From JAYZDF01 sp036337945 (GTDB taxonomy: Bacteria > Myxococcota > Kuafuiibacteriia > Kuafuiibacteriales > Kuafuiibacteriaceae), in NCBI GenBank assembly GCA_036337945.1, contig JAYZDF010000065.1, forward strand, positions 1-45,117: a stretch of DNA of 45,117 nucleotides. Reading direction: 5' to 3'. The position numbers and the translations under genes were made by a program. The first letter of the stretch is position 1. Each line of letters starts with the position of its first letter. Under the pieces are notes generated by a model. It did not search any database. It worked only from the letters and a program-made list of their open reading frames with translations, and was not told the DNA's origin. This document shows positions 32,459-41,554 of the stretch, in pieces.

Positions 32459-34855
32459 ATGTCGAACCGGCAGGCATCACTGTTGCCTCTACGTGATATC
32501 GTAGTATTTCCCTACCAGGTAGTCCCACTGTTTGTGGGTCGCGAAAGGTCTATCGCCGCACTTCAATACGCGATGGAAAACGATAAAGCGATTCTGCTCG
32601 CTGCTCAAAAGAAAGCGAAGACCAACGAACCAGAGCCTGAAGATATCTATCAACTTGGAACGCTTGCTAACATTGTGCAGCTTCTCCATCTACCCGACGG
32701 AACTGTGAAAGTGATTGTCGAGGGCAAACAACGAGTTCAGATTCAGGGGTTTATAGAGACTGAGCCTTTTTTTCTAACCGAACTTACGCTCCTAGAAGAG
32801 CCTGCAGCTGATGACGTAGAGTTGGAGGCCCTCACCCGCTCCTTGCGCCAAACATTCGAAAGCTACGCCAAACTCAACAAACGTGTTCCGCCCGAAACCA
32901 TCGGAGCCGTCACTCACATTCAACCTGCCGGTAAACTTTCGGATACGATTGCAGGCTTCTTGACGCTTAAAGTGTCTGACAAACAAGACCTGCTCGAAAC
33001 GATCATTCCGAAGGAACGATTTGAGAAACTCCTAGAGCTCATGCAGACAGAAATCGAGATTCTGCAAGTCGAGAAGAAAATTCGAACGCGCGTCAAAAAG
33101 CAAATGGAGAAGACTCAGAAGGAGTATTACCTGAACGAACAAATGCAGGCGATTCAGAAAGAGCTTGGTGAGCGAGACGAGCTCAAAAGTGACCTGCAGG
33201 AGCTCCAAGAGAAACTAGCGCAAAAGAAACTTACAGAAGAAGCCAGACTAAAGGCCGATACTGAACTGAAACGCTTGAAAATGATGCCTCCGATGTCAGC
33301 TGAAGCTACAGTCGTGAGAAACTATCTAGACTGGCTCACCGCTATTCCTTGGGAAGAATATACGGAAGATAATAAAGATATCGACTTTGCGGAAAAAGTT
33401 CTCGATGCAGACCACCATGGACTCACCAAAGTCAAAGAACGAATCTTGGAGCATTTGGCAGTAACTACCCTGGTGGAAAAAATGAGAGGCCCCATTCTAT
33501 GCTTGGTAGGACCTCCTGGTGTTGGGAAGACCTCCCTAGCGAAATCCGTTGCGCGAGGGATGAACCGAGAATTCGTCCGCATGTCCCTAGGCGGCGTTAG
33601 GGATGAGGCCGAAATTCGTGGCCACCGCAGAACCTATATTGGCGCGATGCCGGGTAAAATCATCCACTCCTTCAAGCGAGCAGGAACGTCTAACCCAGTC
33701 TTCTTGCTGGATGAAATTGATAAAATGTCGACCGATTTTCGGGGAGACCCATCGTCGGCACTTCTTGAAGTATTAGACCCTGAGCAAAACTCAACTTTCT
33801 GCGACCATTATCTGGATCTTGACTATGACTTATCAAGAGTCATGTTCATTGCCACCGCAAATGACATGTCAGGAATCCCAGGTCCGCTTCAAGACCGGAT
33901 GGAGATCATTCGGTTGTCGGGGTACACCGAGGTTGAAAAATTAGCGATCGCGAAGAAATACCTCGTTTCGAAACAACTTGAAGCGAACGGCCTCGCAGAC
34001 GTCGAGGTGAGTTTTACAGAGGATGCGCTCAAAAAAATTATCCGCGAATATACCCGTGAAGCCGGAGTTAGAAATTTGGAGCGGGAAATCGCGAGCGTAT
34101 CGCGAAAGGTCGCAAGAGACGTATTGAAGCGCGGTAAAGATCGAAAAATCAGGATCACTGAGAAGCGAATCCAAACTCTTCTGGGAGCCAACAAATATCG
34201 GCATAACCAACAGGAGGAGAGCGACCAGATCGGCATCTCGACCGGCCTCGCCTGGACTCAGGTCGGTGGTGAAATATTGACGATTGAGGCTGCAATAATG
34301 ACGGGCAACGGCAAAATGACCATCACCGGCAAACTCGGAGACGTTATGCAGGAGTCGGCTCGTGCAGCAATGAGTTATGTAAGAGCGCGAGCAGAGTTAC
34401 TCGGCCTACCGCCGAAATTTTATTCAGAAATCGACCTGCATGTTCACGTTCCGGAGGGCGCGATGCCTAAAGACGGACCGAGCGCAGGGATTACAATGGC
34501 GACAGCTATTGTGTCGGCACTTACTAAAATCCCGGTTCACCGTAATGTCGCCATGACGGGTGAAATAACACTTCGCGGCAGAGTCCTTCCTATTGGCGGG
34601 CTGAAGGAAAAAACCTTGGCCGCGCACCGGGCGGGCATTTCTCACATTCTATATCCGAAAGATAATGAAAAAGATCTCTCAGAGATTCCGAAGTCTATTC
34701 TGAAGGATGTGACGATGATTCCAGTCGACAGCGTGGATGACGTGCTGAAGTACTCACTCGCAGTGGAAGACAAGGACAAATTTTACGAGCAACTACAAGA
34801 GCGGAACCAAAACGGAGATTCAGAACTACCTGAGCCCGCGACACTTACCACGTAG
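32459..34855 (+). CDS. lon: ATP-dependent protease Lon
   Basis: The 798-residue protein has the full bacterial Lon layout. The N-terminal substrate domain starts with LLPLRDIVVFPYQVVPLF. The AAA+ domain has Walker A GPPGVGKT at 351-358 and VFLLDEIDKM for Walker B. The protease part has PKDGPSAG with Ser675 and GGLKEK with Lys718, the Ser-Lys dyad (E. coli S679/K722). It degrades misfolded and regulatory proteins in the cytoplasm. The 175-bp upstream gap contains TAGAAT at 32438-32443 but I could not find a -35 element at normal distance, nor a clear heat-shock promoter. AGG about ten bases before the ATG may serve as ribosome site. The gene ends 11 bp inside the convergent kinase gene. Confidence 0.95.
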   Translation: MSNRQASLLPLRDIVVFPYQVVPLFVGRERSIAALQYAMENDKAILLAAQKKAKTNEPEPEDIYQLGTLANIVQLLHLPDGTVKVIVEGKQRVQIQGFIETEPFFLTELTLLEEPAADDVELEALTRSLRQTFESYAKLNKRVPPETIGAVTHIQPAGKLSDTIAGFLTLKVSDKQDLLETIIPKERFEKLLELMQTEIEILQVEKKIRTRVKKQMEKTQKEYYLNEQMQAIQKELGERDELKSDLQELQEKLAQKKLTEEARLKADTELKRLKMMPPMSAEATVVRNYLDWLTAIPWEEYTEDNKDIDFAEKVLDADHHGLTKVKERILEHLAVTTLVEKMRGPILCLVGPPGVGKTSLAKSVARGMNREFVRMSLGGVRDEAEIRGHRRTYIGAMPGKIIHSFKRAGTSNPVFLLDEIDKMSTDFRGDPSSALLEVLDPEQNSTFCDHYLDLDYDLSRVMFIATANDMSGIPGPLQDRMEIIRLSGYTEVEKLAIAKKYLVSKQLEANGLADVEVSFTEDALKKIIREYTREAGVRNLEREIASVSRKVARDVLKRGKDRKIRITEKRIQTLLGANKYRHNQQEESDQIGISTGLAWTQVGGEILTIEAAIMTGNGKMTITGKLGDVMQESARAAMSYVRARAELLGLPPKFYSEIDLHVHVPEGAMPKDGPSAGITMATAIVSALTKIPVHRNVAMTGEITLRGRVLPIGGLKEKTLAAHRAGISHILYPKDNEKDLSEIPKSILKDVTMIPVDSVDDVLKYSLAVEDKDKFYEQLQERNQNGDSELPEPATLTT

Positions 34856-36017
34856 AAGACCGCCCCGAACCTTTTGTTATAAAATCAGACCTCACCGTCG
34901 CTTCCGCCATGATAATTTCTCTCTTCGAAAGATCAAGCGCCTCGATTCTGTCTGGAGTTTCTAGAGCCCTTAGAAGAGCAGACTCCAAACTTTCGTGCTC
35001 ACTTGAAATAAAACGAACCTTCTCAACGGCTCGTGCGTATCCTTTCTTTCCGTCCTTGACGCGAGCATTCATCGCTAGACGACTGAGTTCTGCACGCGCT
35101 TTATCTTCATTATGAATGAGTCGTAGCGCGCGAAGCGCCGCTGCATATTTTGCCGCACTTGAGTACCGCCTATCGGGTACCAAAGAGGTTGCTTTCCGAA
35201 AGACGGAAATAAGCGCACGCGGCAAACCGGCGCGAGCTTTCTCAAGACCAGGCATCTCCCCCTTCGAAACTTTCATCATCAATTGTGTAAGTTCGATTTC
35301 GCCGTAAATTCGTTCCCCAGCGAGAAGCTCCCAGAATGTCGCGGAGGCAGAGTAGATATCCGTTCCACGTACGGCTGGTTCACCCATAATTTGCTCAGGT
35401 GCCATATAACGAAACTTGCCTTTCACTTGCCCGGTTTCAGTTTGAGCTTTTCTCTTCTTGCCACCAGCGATGCCCCAGTCAATAATTCGGATTTGACCGC
35501 TCGTTTCCACCATGATGTTGCCGGGCGAAACGTCACGGTGAACAATATTAAGTTGCTCACCTTGGTCATCGAGCAGGTCGTGGGCGTAATGAAGTCCATC
35601 GAGCGTATCGAGAAGAACTAGCAGTGCTGCTTCGAGCGATAGTTCTCTTTTGCGTTCGCGAAGAGTCTGCTGAACGCGGATGAGATCAACTCCGTCCACG
35701 TGCTCTAGCAAGAGTCCGAGTTCGTCTTCGTTCTCAATAAGCTTCAACACCCTCGCGATGTTTCTGTGCTCTAGACGGCCAGCGATTCGTGCCTCATCGA
35801 GAAGCATTTCACGAAAATCTGATTCGTGAGCGAGGTCAGGGCGAATGAGCTTGAGCGCAAAAATCTGGGAAGGGTTTTCAGGATCTTCTACGCGGTAAAT
35901 CTCAGCCATACCTCCTCCCGCTATTTTCTCGAGAATGCGGTACTGCCCGAATTCGGCCATATTTTCGCGTGAAAACGACAAGTCAGGCGCCTGGTTGCTG
36001 TTTTCGAGTTCGTCCAA
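34845..36017 (-). CDS. Eukaryotic-type Ser/Thr protein kinase
   Basis: A 390-residue cytoplasmic protein with no membrane helix. The kinase domain has KIAGGGMAEIYRV as the glycine-rich loop, IFALKLI with the ATP lysine (K56), VHRDVSPGNIMV with catalytic Asp (D162) and IIDWGIAGG in the place of DFG (D180-W-G). RYMAPEQI precedes the substrate segment. The residues needed for activity are all present, so it should be active even with Trp in place of Phe. The last 100 residues are helical with no known domain. Delta-proteobacteria encode many such kinases. It overlaps lon by 11 bp at its 3' end; the 248 bp upstream contains a perfect palindrome. Confidence 0.9.
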   Translation of the reverse strand: MDELENSNQAPDLSFSRENMAEFGQYRILEKIAGGGMAEIYRVEDPENPSQIFALKLIRPDLAHESDFREMLLDEARIAGRLEHRNIARVLKLIENEDELGLLLEHVDGVDLIRVQQTLRERKRELSLEAALLVLLDTLDGLHYAHDLLDDQGEQLNIVHRDVSPGNIMVETSGQIRIIDWGIAGGKKRKAQTETGQVKGKFRYMAPEQIMGEPAVRGTDIYSASATFWELLAGERIYGEIELTQLMMKVSKGEMPGLEKARAGLPRALISVFRKATSLVPDRRYSSAAKYAAALRALRLIHNEDKARAELSRLAMNARVKDGKKGYARAVEKVRFISSEHESLESALLRALETPDRIEALDLSKREIIMAEATVRSDFITKGSGRSSTW

Positions 36018-36111
36018 TGTGTTCTGGCCTCAGCGGCGGCAAAAACGCGTGTATTCAGAGAACAAAATACACAGCCACTGCTCTATGTAAGAGGATCTAG
36101 ACATTCTTCAC

Positions 36112-36129
36112 GTCGGACAATTGTCCGAC
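36112..36129. promoter_or_regulatory. Perfect 18-bp palindrome, possible operator
   Basis: GTCGGACAA is followed immediately by its exact reverse complement TTGTCCGAC. The site lies in a 248-bp gap, 95 bp upstream of the Ser/Thr kinase start (minus strand) and 137 bp upstream of tRNA-Val (plus strand). A gapless dyad of this length is typical of a dimeric repressor site. No other copy was noticed by eye. Confidence 0.45.
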
Positions 36130-36265
36130 CTCGTAAACCAGAACAAGCGACACATGCTATTTGGCGCCCGAGCCCAAGAAAAAAGTGAAGAATTTCAATA
36201 AAACTTGTCGGTAAATGTTGCACATCAGCGCTCAAGAGTGCATGGTTCGCGTGCTTAAACCGGAC

Positions 36266-36341
36266 AGGCGGATAGCTCAGTTGGTAGAGCGTCGGTCTTA
36301 CACACCGAATGTCGCAGGTTCAAGTCCTGTTCCGCCTACCA
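36266..36341 (+). tRNA. tRNA-Val (anticodon UAC)
   Basis: The cloverleaf is complete in 76 bases: acceptor AGGCGGA pairs perfectly with TCCGCCT, the D arm is GCTC-AGTTGGTA-GAGC, the anticodon stem TCGGT pairs with ACCGA around the loop CTTACAC (TAC at 36299-36301, reading GUA), the T arm is GCAGG-TTCAAGT-CCTGT, and ACCA is encoded at the end. It is the only RNA gene I see. The flanks AAACCGG (36257-36263) and CCGGTTT (36342-36348) are complementary and could extend the stem; six T's follow at 36346-36351. Confidence 0.95.
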
Positions 36342-36368
36342 CCGGTTTTTTCAAAGGGATAAGTCGAA

Positions 36369-36659
36369 ATGGCCGAATACAGCCCCGAAGACTACGTGCT
36401 TGCTAACAAGCTCAACGTCAAACTCGCCCTCGAGCCCGATAGCCAAACTGCATCAGAAGCACGCGGCCTGGCTACGAAGATGCTCGACTACGTTCGTGAA
36501 CAGACGGAAGATTATGATGCTTTCGTACAGCGGGTTGAGCGCGCGGAGAAGTTCCCGCTGACGGATTCCGCACAACCGAAGAAAGACGAAAAAGCGCTTA
36601 AGGTTGTTTATCTTCGAGCGAAGACCTTACTCGACGCCGCGGCCTCCCACGGCGGCTAG
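36369..36659 (+). CDS. Small conserved-looking protein, function unknown
   Basis: I do not recognise this 96-residue protein. It is a helical, acidic and soluble protein with MAEYSPEDYVLANKLNV at the start and a Lys-rich tail around AQPKKDEKALKVVYLRAK. The ATG at 36369 follows AGGG at a good distance. It begins 27 bp after the tRNA, so a shared transcript is likely. No signal peptide or known motif is seen. It converges on the prolyl oligopeptidase gene, with 19 bp between the stops. Confidence 0.6.
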   Translation: MAEYSPEDYVLANKLNVKLALEPDSQTASEARGLATKMLDYVREQTEDYDAFVQRVERAEKFPLTDSAQPKKDEKALKVVYLRAKTLLDAAASHGG

Positions 36660-36678
36660 CCCAACAGACAGCTGTCAC

Positions 36679-38829
36679 CTACTCTTCCAATTCTAACATC
36701 TTGATGAGGTAGGAAAGTAAATCTACGCCTTCACGGACCGAAGCAGAGCGTGCATCCGCTCCACCGTGACCTGCATTCTTCTCTATCCTGAGCAAAATTG
36801 GCTCTTTGCCTGAATTATTATGAGCAACTTGCGCTACGAACTTTCGGGCGTGCAACGGATCTACGCGGTCATCGGTATCAGTCGCTAACATGAGGAGAGA
36901 TGGATATTTCACACCTGGTTTGACTTGATGATACGGAGAGTAAGCCAAAATGGCGCGAAACTGTTCTTCGTTTTCAGAACTTCCATATTCGGGAATCCAG
37001 GTTTTTCCGCTTCCAAACAGATGATAGCGAACCATATCGAGTAGCGGCACACCGCATACGACAGCCCGAAACAAATCAGGGCGTTGAGTCATCGCTGCTC
37101 CTACCAATAAGCCGCCGTTACTTCGTCCAGAAATAGCAAGCGAGGAAGGTCGCGTATATTTCTTTGCAATCAAGTATTCTGCCGCAGCAATGAAATCATC
37201 GAATACATTCTGCTTGTTGAGTAACATTCCCGCTTTATGCCATTTCTCCCCATACTCCCCGCCTCCGCGGAGGTTGGGAACGGCGTAAACACCACCCTGC
37301 TCTAGCCAAGCATATGTAGGAGCAGAAAACCGAGGCGTAAGCGAGATATTGAATCCACCATATCCGTATAAAAGAGTTGGGTTCTCTCCATCGAGAACCA
37401 GTCCTTTCTTATGGACGATAAACATTGAAACTTTCGTTCCATCCTTTGATGGATACCAAATTTGTTTTACCTCAAACTGTGATGCATCTACCCGGACATT
37501 ACTTGGAGTAAATAAAGACGTTTCCCCGCTCGAGACTAAAGTTCTGTGCGTGGCATACGGACTTGTAAAAGAATAGAACCCGAAAAATGCTTCATCGTCA
37601 TCAGGGGACCCCACCAATGACGTAGCCGAACCAAGAACGCCCGTATCTAGGGTGCGAACGAACTTTCCATCCATGGTAAAAATCTGGTTCTGACTGGTGG
37701 CGTTTTGCATATAGGTCACACCAAGGTGCCCGCCCACTATCGAAAACGTTTTGAGTACCTTATCCGCATTTTCGGGAATCAATGTCTTCCACGCACTTCG
37801 CTCTAAATTAGAAGGGTCAACTTCCATGATTTTCCAATTTGATGCTTCGTCATTCGTGGCGACATAGAATTTGTTCTTGTGAGCAGTGATTCGAAAACGC
37901 GCATTTCTCTCTTGCGAGAGGGACTTCCAGCCTTCTTTTCCGTTAAAGTCTTTTGGCGGTTCGCCGTTACCGGTCATCTCACGGACAAAGACCTCGTTAC
38001 GCGACCAGCCGTGCCAAATGCTCAAAAACAGCCAGCGACCATCCTTTGAGATGTCAGCACTGATGAAGGTTTTAGGGTTATTTAGCCGTTCATGAATAAT
38101 GATGTCTTCTTCGGGTTTAGTCCCCAACTTGTGGTACCGAACTTCAGCGAATCCTGGTCGATCGGCGACAGGAATATTCGGATCTGTTGGCAGCCAGGTG
38201 TAATAAAACCCGCTACCATCAGCGTTCCAGGAAGGGTCAGCATACTTCGCACCCGGAATAATATCTACATCAGACGTTTTTCGTGTGCTGACGTCCATGA
38301 CGTAGAGAGTCGCCTCGTCCGCATTGTTAGGACGAAGACTATAAGCCAATTTTTTTCCGTCCCAGCTGGGAGATCGAGAGCCCAGGCTAACAGGTCCGCC
38401 TTCCTTACTCATTTCATTTGGGTCTAGAAGGACCTGTTCTTCACCGTCGAGGGAAGTCTTATGATACAAAATCCCTTTTTCTACGTTGGCCGGACGCTTC
38501 CATATAAAATAGCCAGAGCCACGTTTGCGGGGCGTTCCAATTTCATCCACGTAGTATAACTCTTTCAAACGTGAAGCTAAGAACTCTCGTTTTGGCATTT
38601 TCGAAAGGTAGGTGCGCGTTGCTGCATCTTGCTTATCCATCCAAGATTGCACATCAGGAGACGTAACGTCTTCGAGCCACCTATATGGATCCTCTACTTT
38701 CACACCGTGAAGTGTGTCCGAGATCTGGTCCCGCTTTGTGGAATCGTGAATCGTCGACATGGTTGGGTTCGATTGATGGGCGCAGCCTACGAAAAACGTG
38801 AGGGTGAGAAGCAAAGTACTAAATCGCAT
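36679..38829 (-). CDS. Exported prolyl oligopeptidase (S9A)
   Basis: The protein of 716 residues begins with an exported signal ending in FFVGCAHQS, so a lipoprotein (C16). The propeller domain follows from about 45 to 440, then the alpha/beta hydrolase domain. The catalytic triad is readable: ISGRSNGGLL (S570), DTDDRVDP (D654) and NAGHGG (H688), in the usual order and spacing for prolyl oligopeptidases, which cut short peptides after proline. DPYRWLED near the start is also a family mark. Periplasmic peptide turnover is likely and would fit with the POT transporter at the left end. It follows the VanZ-like gene at 33 bp on the same strand. Confidence 0.9.
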   Translation of the reverse strand: MRFSTLLLTLTFFVGCAHQSNPTMSTIHDSTKRDQISDTLHGVKVEDPYRWLEDVTSPDVQSWMDKQDAATRTYLSKMPKREFLASRLKELYYVDEIGTPRKRGSGYFIWKRPANVEKGILYHKTSLDGEEQVLLDPNEMSKEGGPVSLGSRSPSWDGKKLAYSLRPNNADEATLYVMDVSTRKTSDVDIIPGAKYADPSWNADGSGFYYTWLPTDPNIPVADRPGFAEVRYHKLGTKPEEDIIIHERLNNPKTFISADISKDGRWLFLSIWHGWSRNEVFVREMTGNGEPPKDFNGKEGWKSLSQERNARFRITAHKNKFYVATNDEASNWKIMEVDPSNLERSAWKTLIPENADKVLKTFSIVGGHLGVTYMQNATSQNQIFTMDGKFVRTLDTGVLGSATSLVGSPDDDEAFFGFYSFTSPYATHRTLVSSGETSLFTPSNVRVDASQFEVKQIWYPSKDGTKVSMFIVHKKGLVLDGENPTLLYGYGGFNISLTPRFSAPTYAWLEQGGVYAVPNLRGGGEYGEKWHKAGMLLNKQNVFDDFIAAAEYLIAKKYTRPSSLAISGRSNGGLLVGAAMTQRPDLFRAVVCGVPLLDMVRYHLFGSGKTWIPEYGSSENEEQFRAILAYSPYHQVKPGVKYPSLLMLATDTDDRVDPLHARKFVAQVAHNNSGKEPILLRIEKNAGHGGADARSASVREGVDLLSYLIKMLELEE

Positions 38830-38862
38830 CGCGCAGTGACTAACACAACCTTTCTGCGCTCG

Positions 38863-39237
38863 TCACCTCATGAAACGGAAGCTCCATCGGCCACCTTGAT
38901 CTAGCACGTAGAACCAAGAAGTACATACCGCTCCAAAGATAGAGCCCATCATATCGGCAACAACATCATCTAGGGCCGCAAAGCGACCGGGGATGAAGGA
39001 TTGATGAAATTCGTCTGATACTCCATACAGCGAGCCAATTACCGCTGCCATCAAAACCAGTGCGCGCCGCTTCCATCGAAAAGACAATGCGAGCGCACGT
39101 AAAAAAAGGCCACCCATAATGAAATACGCAATAAAGTGAGCAATTTTATCGCCACCCGGTGTGCCGGGTAGCGAAGGCTGATGCGAGAGCCAAAAGATCA
39201 GCCCGCAGTAGACTATCCAAGGTCCGTGAATCAACAT
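38863..39237 (-). CDS. VanZ-like membrane protein
   Basis: The 124-residue protein has about four membrane helices. KIAHFIAYFIMGGLF and SDEFHQSFIPGRFAALDDVV, then GSIFGA match the VanZ family, with the conserved Asp-Glu-His-Gln and Arg. VanZ proteins give low-level teicoplanin resistance in some Gram-positive bacteria, but in most genomes the role is unknown. The ATG at 39237 lies 16 bp after the caspase-like gene's stop, which makes a two- or three-gene minus-strand operon with the oligopeptidase. Confidence 0.8.
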   Translation of the reverse strand: MLIHGPWIVYCGLIFWLSHQPSLPGTPGGDKIAHFIAYFIMGGLFLRALALSFRWKRRALVLMAAVIGSLYGVSDEFHQSFIPGRFAALDDVVADMMGSIFGAVCTSWFYVLDQGGRWSFRFMR

Positions 39238-39253
39238 TTAGAGAAAGGTCTTT

Positions 39254-40768
39254 CTATATCCAAGATGATGGAACGTGGTCATTGCTCAGCATTATCAAAC
39301 CATTGTTCAGTAAATCCTTTAGATACGTGGCGGTATCGGATGGATTAGAAATGGTGTCGTATTTTTCGTTGAATGCTTCGACCGTGTCAAAAGCCTCTTT
39401 ACGTGACATCTTAGAAAAATCAGGTGGAGTCATGTCCACATCTTTGAAGCCGGTATCGATGGTAGAAGAGTGAACGTCCTGGAAGAATGTTTTGACATTT
39501 TTAAAATAAATCAGACGGATAACAAAATCCCTCTGACCTTCAAGCTCGGTCCTTTGGTCGGCACTAATATCGTTACGGCTCAGTAATCTTTGGATATTAT
39601 TGTAATGGTCACGCAAATCACCTTGCTGCGTATTTTCAACGGTCCTTTCACCAGTACGGAAATCCTCAACCAAACGAGCTGAGACACGATAGCTTTGCAT
39701 CGCTTGGTCAATTGGCTTGGACTCCAATCCATTGTCATAGCCTTGTGTCGTCGTCCAAGTTGCTACGTTTTCACCTTTACGAGTGTGCTTTGCGGAGTCA
39801 CGATCAAGCGCATCGGCTGTATTGCCCGCCGTACCTCGTTCCCACCGCATAATATGAGGTACTGCACCGCTATATGCACCAGGCGCAGAACCGTCATAAG
39901 CCCAAATTGTCTTGAGGTTGGGAAAGAGGCCGCGGTAGGTTTTCATGGTATTTTGACCGCCCGAATAACAGGCCGCGAGTAATACGTCTTCAACTTGACC
40001 CGAAGCTTTTGGAAAAATATCCATCGTCTTTTTCAGATGGCGCCATTTCAACTCACCATTTTCATCGCCCCAGACACCTGAGCCCACAGAATGACCGCTG
40101 AAGACTAAACGTTCAATGGTACGTTCGCCCATTTCCGCTTCATTTAGCAAAATCACGAACTTTGCCAGCTCGTCTTTACCGTCCTCAGTCTGTTTGTGAA
40201 TATTTTCTGTCAGAGCATCCGCGCGCTCACCCGTAATACCGAGCGATGCGACAAAGGATTTAACGTCTTCTTCGTTATTCAGATCGTATCGAATATTTTC
40301 ATGACGGATGACATCTTGGACTTCACTCGGCTTTACGAATGAAACTCCATCATGCCCTAGTTTTTTACGAAGCTCTCGAACTTCGTGATTAGCGCCCTCA
40401 TTCATCCCGATGAAAACAACGCTTTTGGGCGCGTCGACCTCTGATTGATTAGGAACGTGATTTACCGGTGCAGCATTTGCAACTTGAGGCGCAACCAAGC
40501 CACCAAGAACGGACGCAAGTCCTCCCGCGCCCATAAGCGTTGCCCGAACTGCGGGATTGTCGACCATGCGCCGAAAGAAGTTACCTCGGGCCCGGTTTGA
40601 TTCGTCGGCGGTCCGATGCCTCGGAATACTCTCAAAACGATCTACAGAGTTCGTTCTGTGGATCGTGCCTGTCGACTGCGCTGGAGCTTCGGCAGCGTTT
40701 CTGCCTACTGGCTCAGCTCCAAAGTTCGGCGGCAGTCGCGGTATAGAGTTCATGAGCTGGGAGTACAT
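39254..40768 (-). CDS. Caspase-like exported peptidase (clan CD/CHAT-like)
   Basis: The ATG at 40768 is next to a GTG at 40771; either could start the protein. The N-terminus is unusual: about 65 polar, Arg-rich residues, then NFFRRM and a hydrophobic stretch ending in QVANAAP (residues 66-101), which looks like a Tat-type or late Sec signal with an AxA site. The main domain starts at VVFIGMNEG and has RLVFSGHSVGSGVWG (H226) and DVLLAACYSGG (C267), the His-Cys dyad of clan CD caspase-like proteases. The remainder holds TRKGENVATWTT and helical regions. Protease activity and secretion are inferred; I do not recognise the exact family. Confidence 0.6.
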   Translation of the reverse strand: MYSQLMNSIPRLPPNFGAEPVGRNAAEAPAQSTGTIHRTNSVDRFESIPRHRTADESNRARGNFFRRMVDNPAVRATLMGAGGLASVLGGLVAPQVANAAPVNHVPNQSEVDAPKSVVFIGMNEGANHEVRELRKKLGHDGVSFVKPSEVQDVIRHENIRYDLNNEEDVKSFVASLGITGERADALTENIHKQTEDGKDELAKFVILLNEAEMGERTIERLVFSGHSVGSGVWGDENGELKWRHLKKTMDIFPKASGQVEDVLLAACYSGGQNTMKTYRGLFPNLKTIWAYDGSAPGAYSGAVPHIMRWERGTAGNTADALDRDSAKHTRKGENVATWTTTQGYDNGLESKPIDQAMQSYRVSARLVEDFRTGERTVENTQQGDLRDHYNNIQRLLSRNDISADQRTELEGQRDFVIRLIYFKNVKTFFQDVHSSTIDTGFKDVDMTPPDFSKMSRKEAFDTVEAFNEKYDTISNPSDTATYLKDLLNNGLIMLSNDHVPSSWI

Positions 40769-40888
40769 CACAAAATCCGCTGATAGACTACTTTATACGA
40801 CATAAATAACAGTATTTACCCTTTATTCTTGATTTGTTTATTCTGGACTCCCCCAAAATGACGATCAGAGTTAGGTTCCAACCCGTCA

Positions 40889-41536
40889 ATGAGAAGTCTT
40901 TTCATCATTTCTCTCGTCACTTTAACCAGTGCTTGCCAGGTCGAAAACGCTATCGAAGAGCTTCCTATCAATGGCGGGGACTTGGTCATGCTATCACTCA
41001 ACCCCTTCCCTTCGCAGGAATCGAACTCGTCCGTCGAAGTCTCGTCGTTTATTTTGAGTCAAGATGCTGTGCCACGCTGGGAATTTCTCGAAAGCCGCAC
41101 GTCTAACTCAAACCGTATTCAGACTCGCCAGAACTCCTCCGGAGGTTTCGTTTTAGACATCCCGGAAACGGTCCAGGAAATACTGATTTGGTATGTCCCC
41201 TTCACAAGTCTAAAAAACCTAGACCTCTTGGAACACCGCCCTATTTTTCGCCTGCGGGGCGACCCGGCTCCTGATTTAGAACAACACATTTATCGTTGCT
41301 ATACCTCTCGAACGACTTGTTCAGAATCGAGTAAAGGAATCGGCCCTCTAGACGGAACGAGCTGCACGCTCGATAAATTTGGCACAGCTTTGTATTTCAA
41401 ACGGACTGGAGAAAGCTGGGAAGAACATCCGCTTCCCGAAACAGGATTCACTTTGCGTGATTATGCGCTCGAGACTGCCGCAGCTAAAAACGATGGCAAT
41501 CAAGATTGCGAACAAAGGAGCGCATGGGATTATTAG
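40889..41536 (+). CDS. Putative lipoprotein, function unknown
   Basis: The ATG at 40889 opens a clean lipoprotein signal (MRSLFIISLVTLTSAC, Cys at residue 16). The mature 200 residues include a cluster of four Cys (CYTSRTTCSESSKG, CTLDKF, DCEQRS) likely disulfide-bonded, and no known motif. The gap before it (120 bp) has no clear promoter or gene. It converges on a secreted-protein gene with 18 bp between stops. Likely periplasmic or surface. Confidence 0.6.
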   Translation: MRSLFIISLVTLTSACQVENAIEELPINGGDLVMLSLNPFPSQESNSSVEVSSFILSQDAVPRWEFLESRTSNSNRIQTRQNSSGGFVLDIPETVQEILIWYVPFTSLKNLDLLEHRPIFRLRGDPAPDLEQHIYRCYTSRTTCSESSKGIGPLDGTSCTLDKFGTALYFKRTGESWEEHPLPETGFTLRDYALETAAAKNDGNQDCEQRSAWDY

Positions 41537-41554
41537 AAAGCGGGGTGAGACGGA

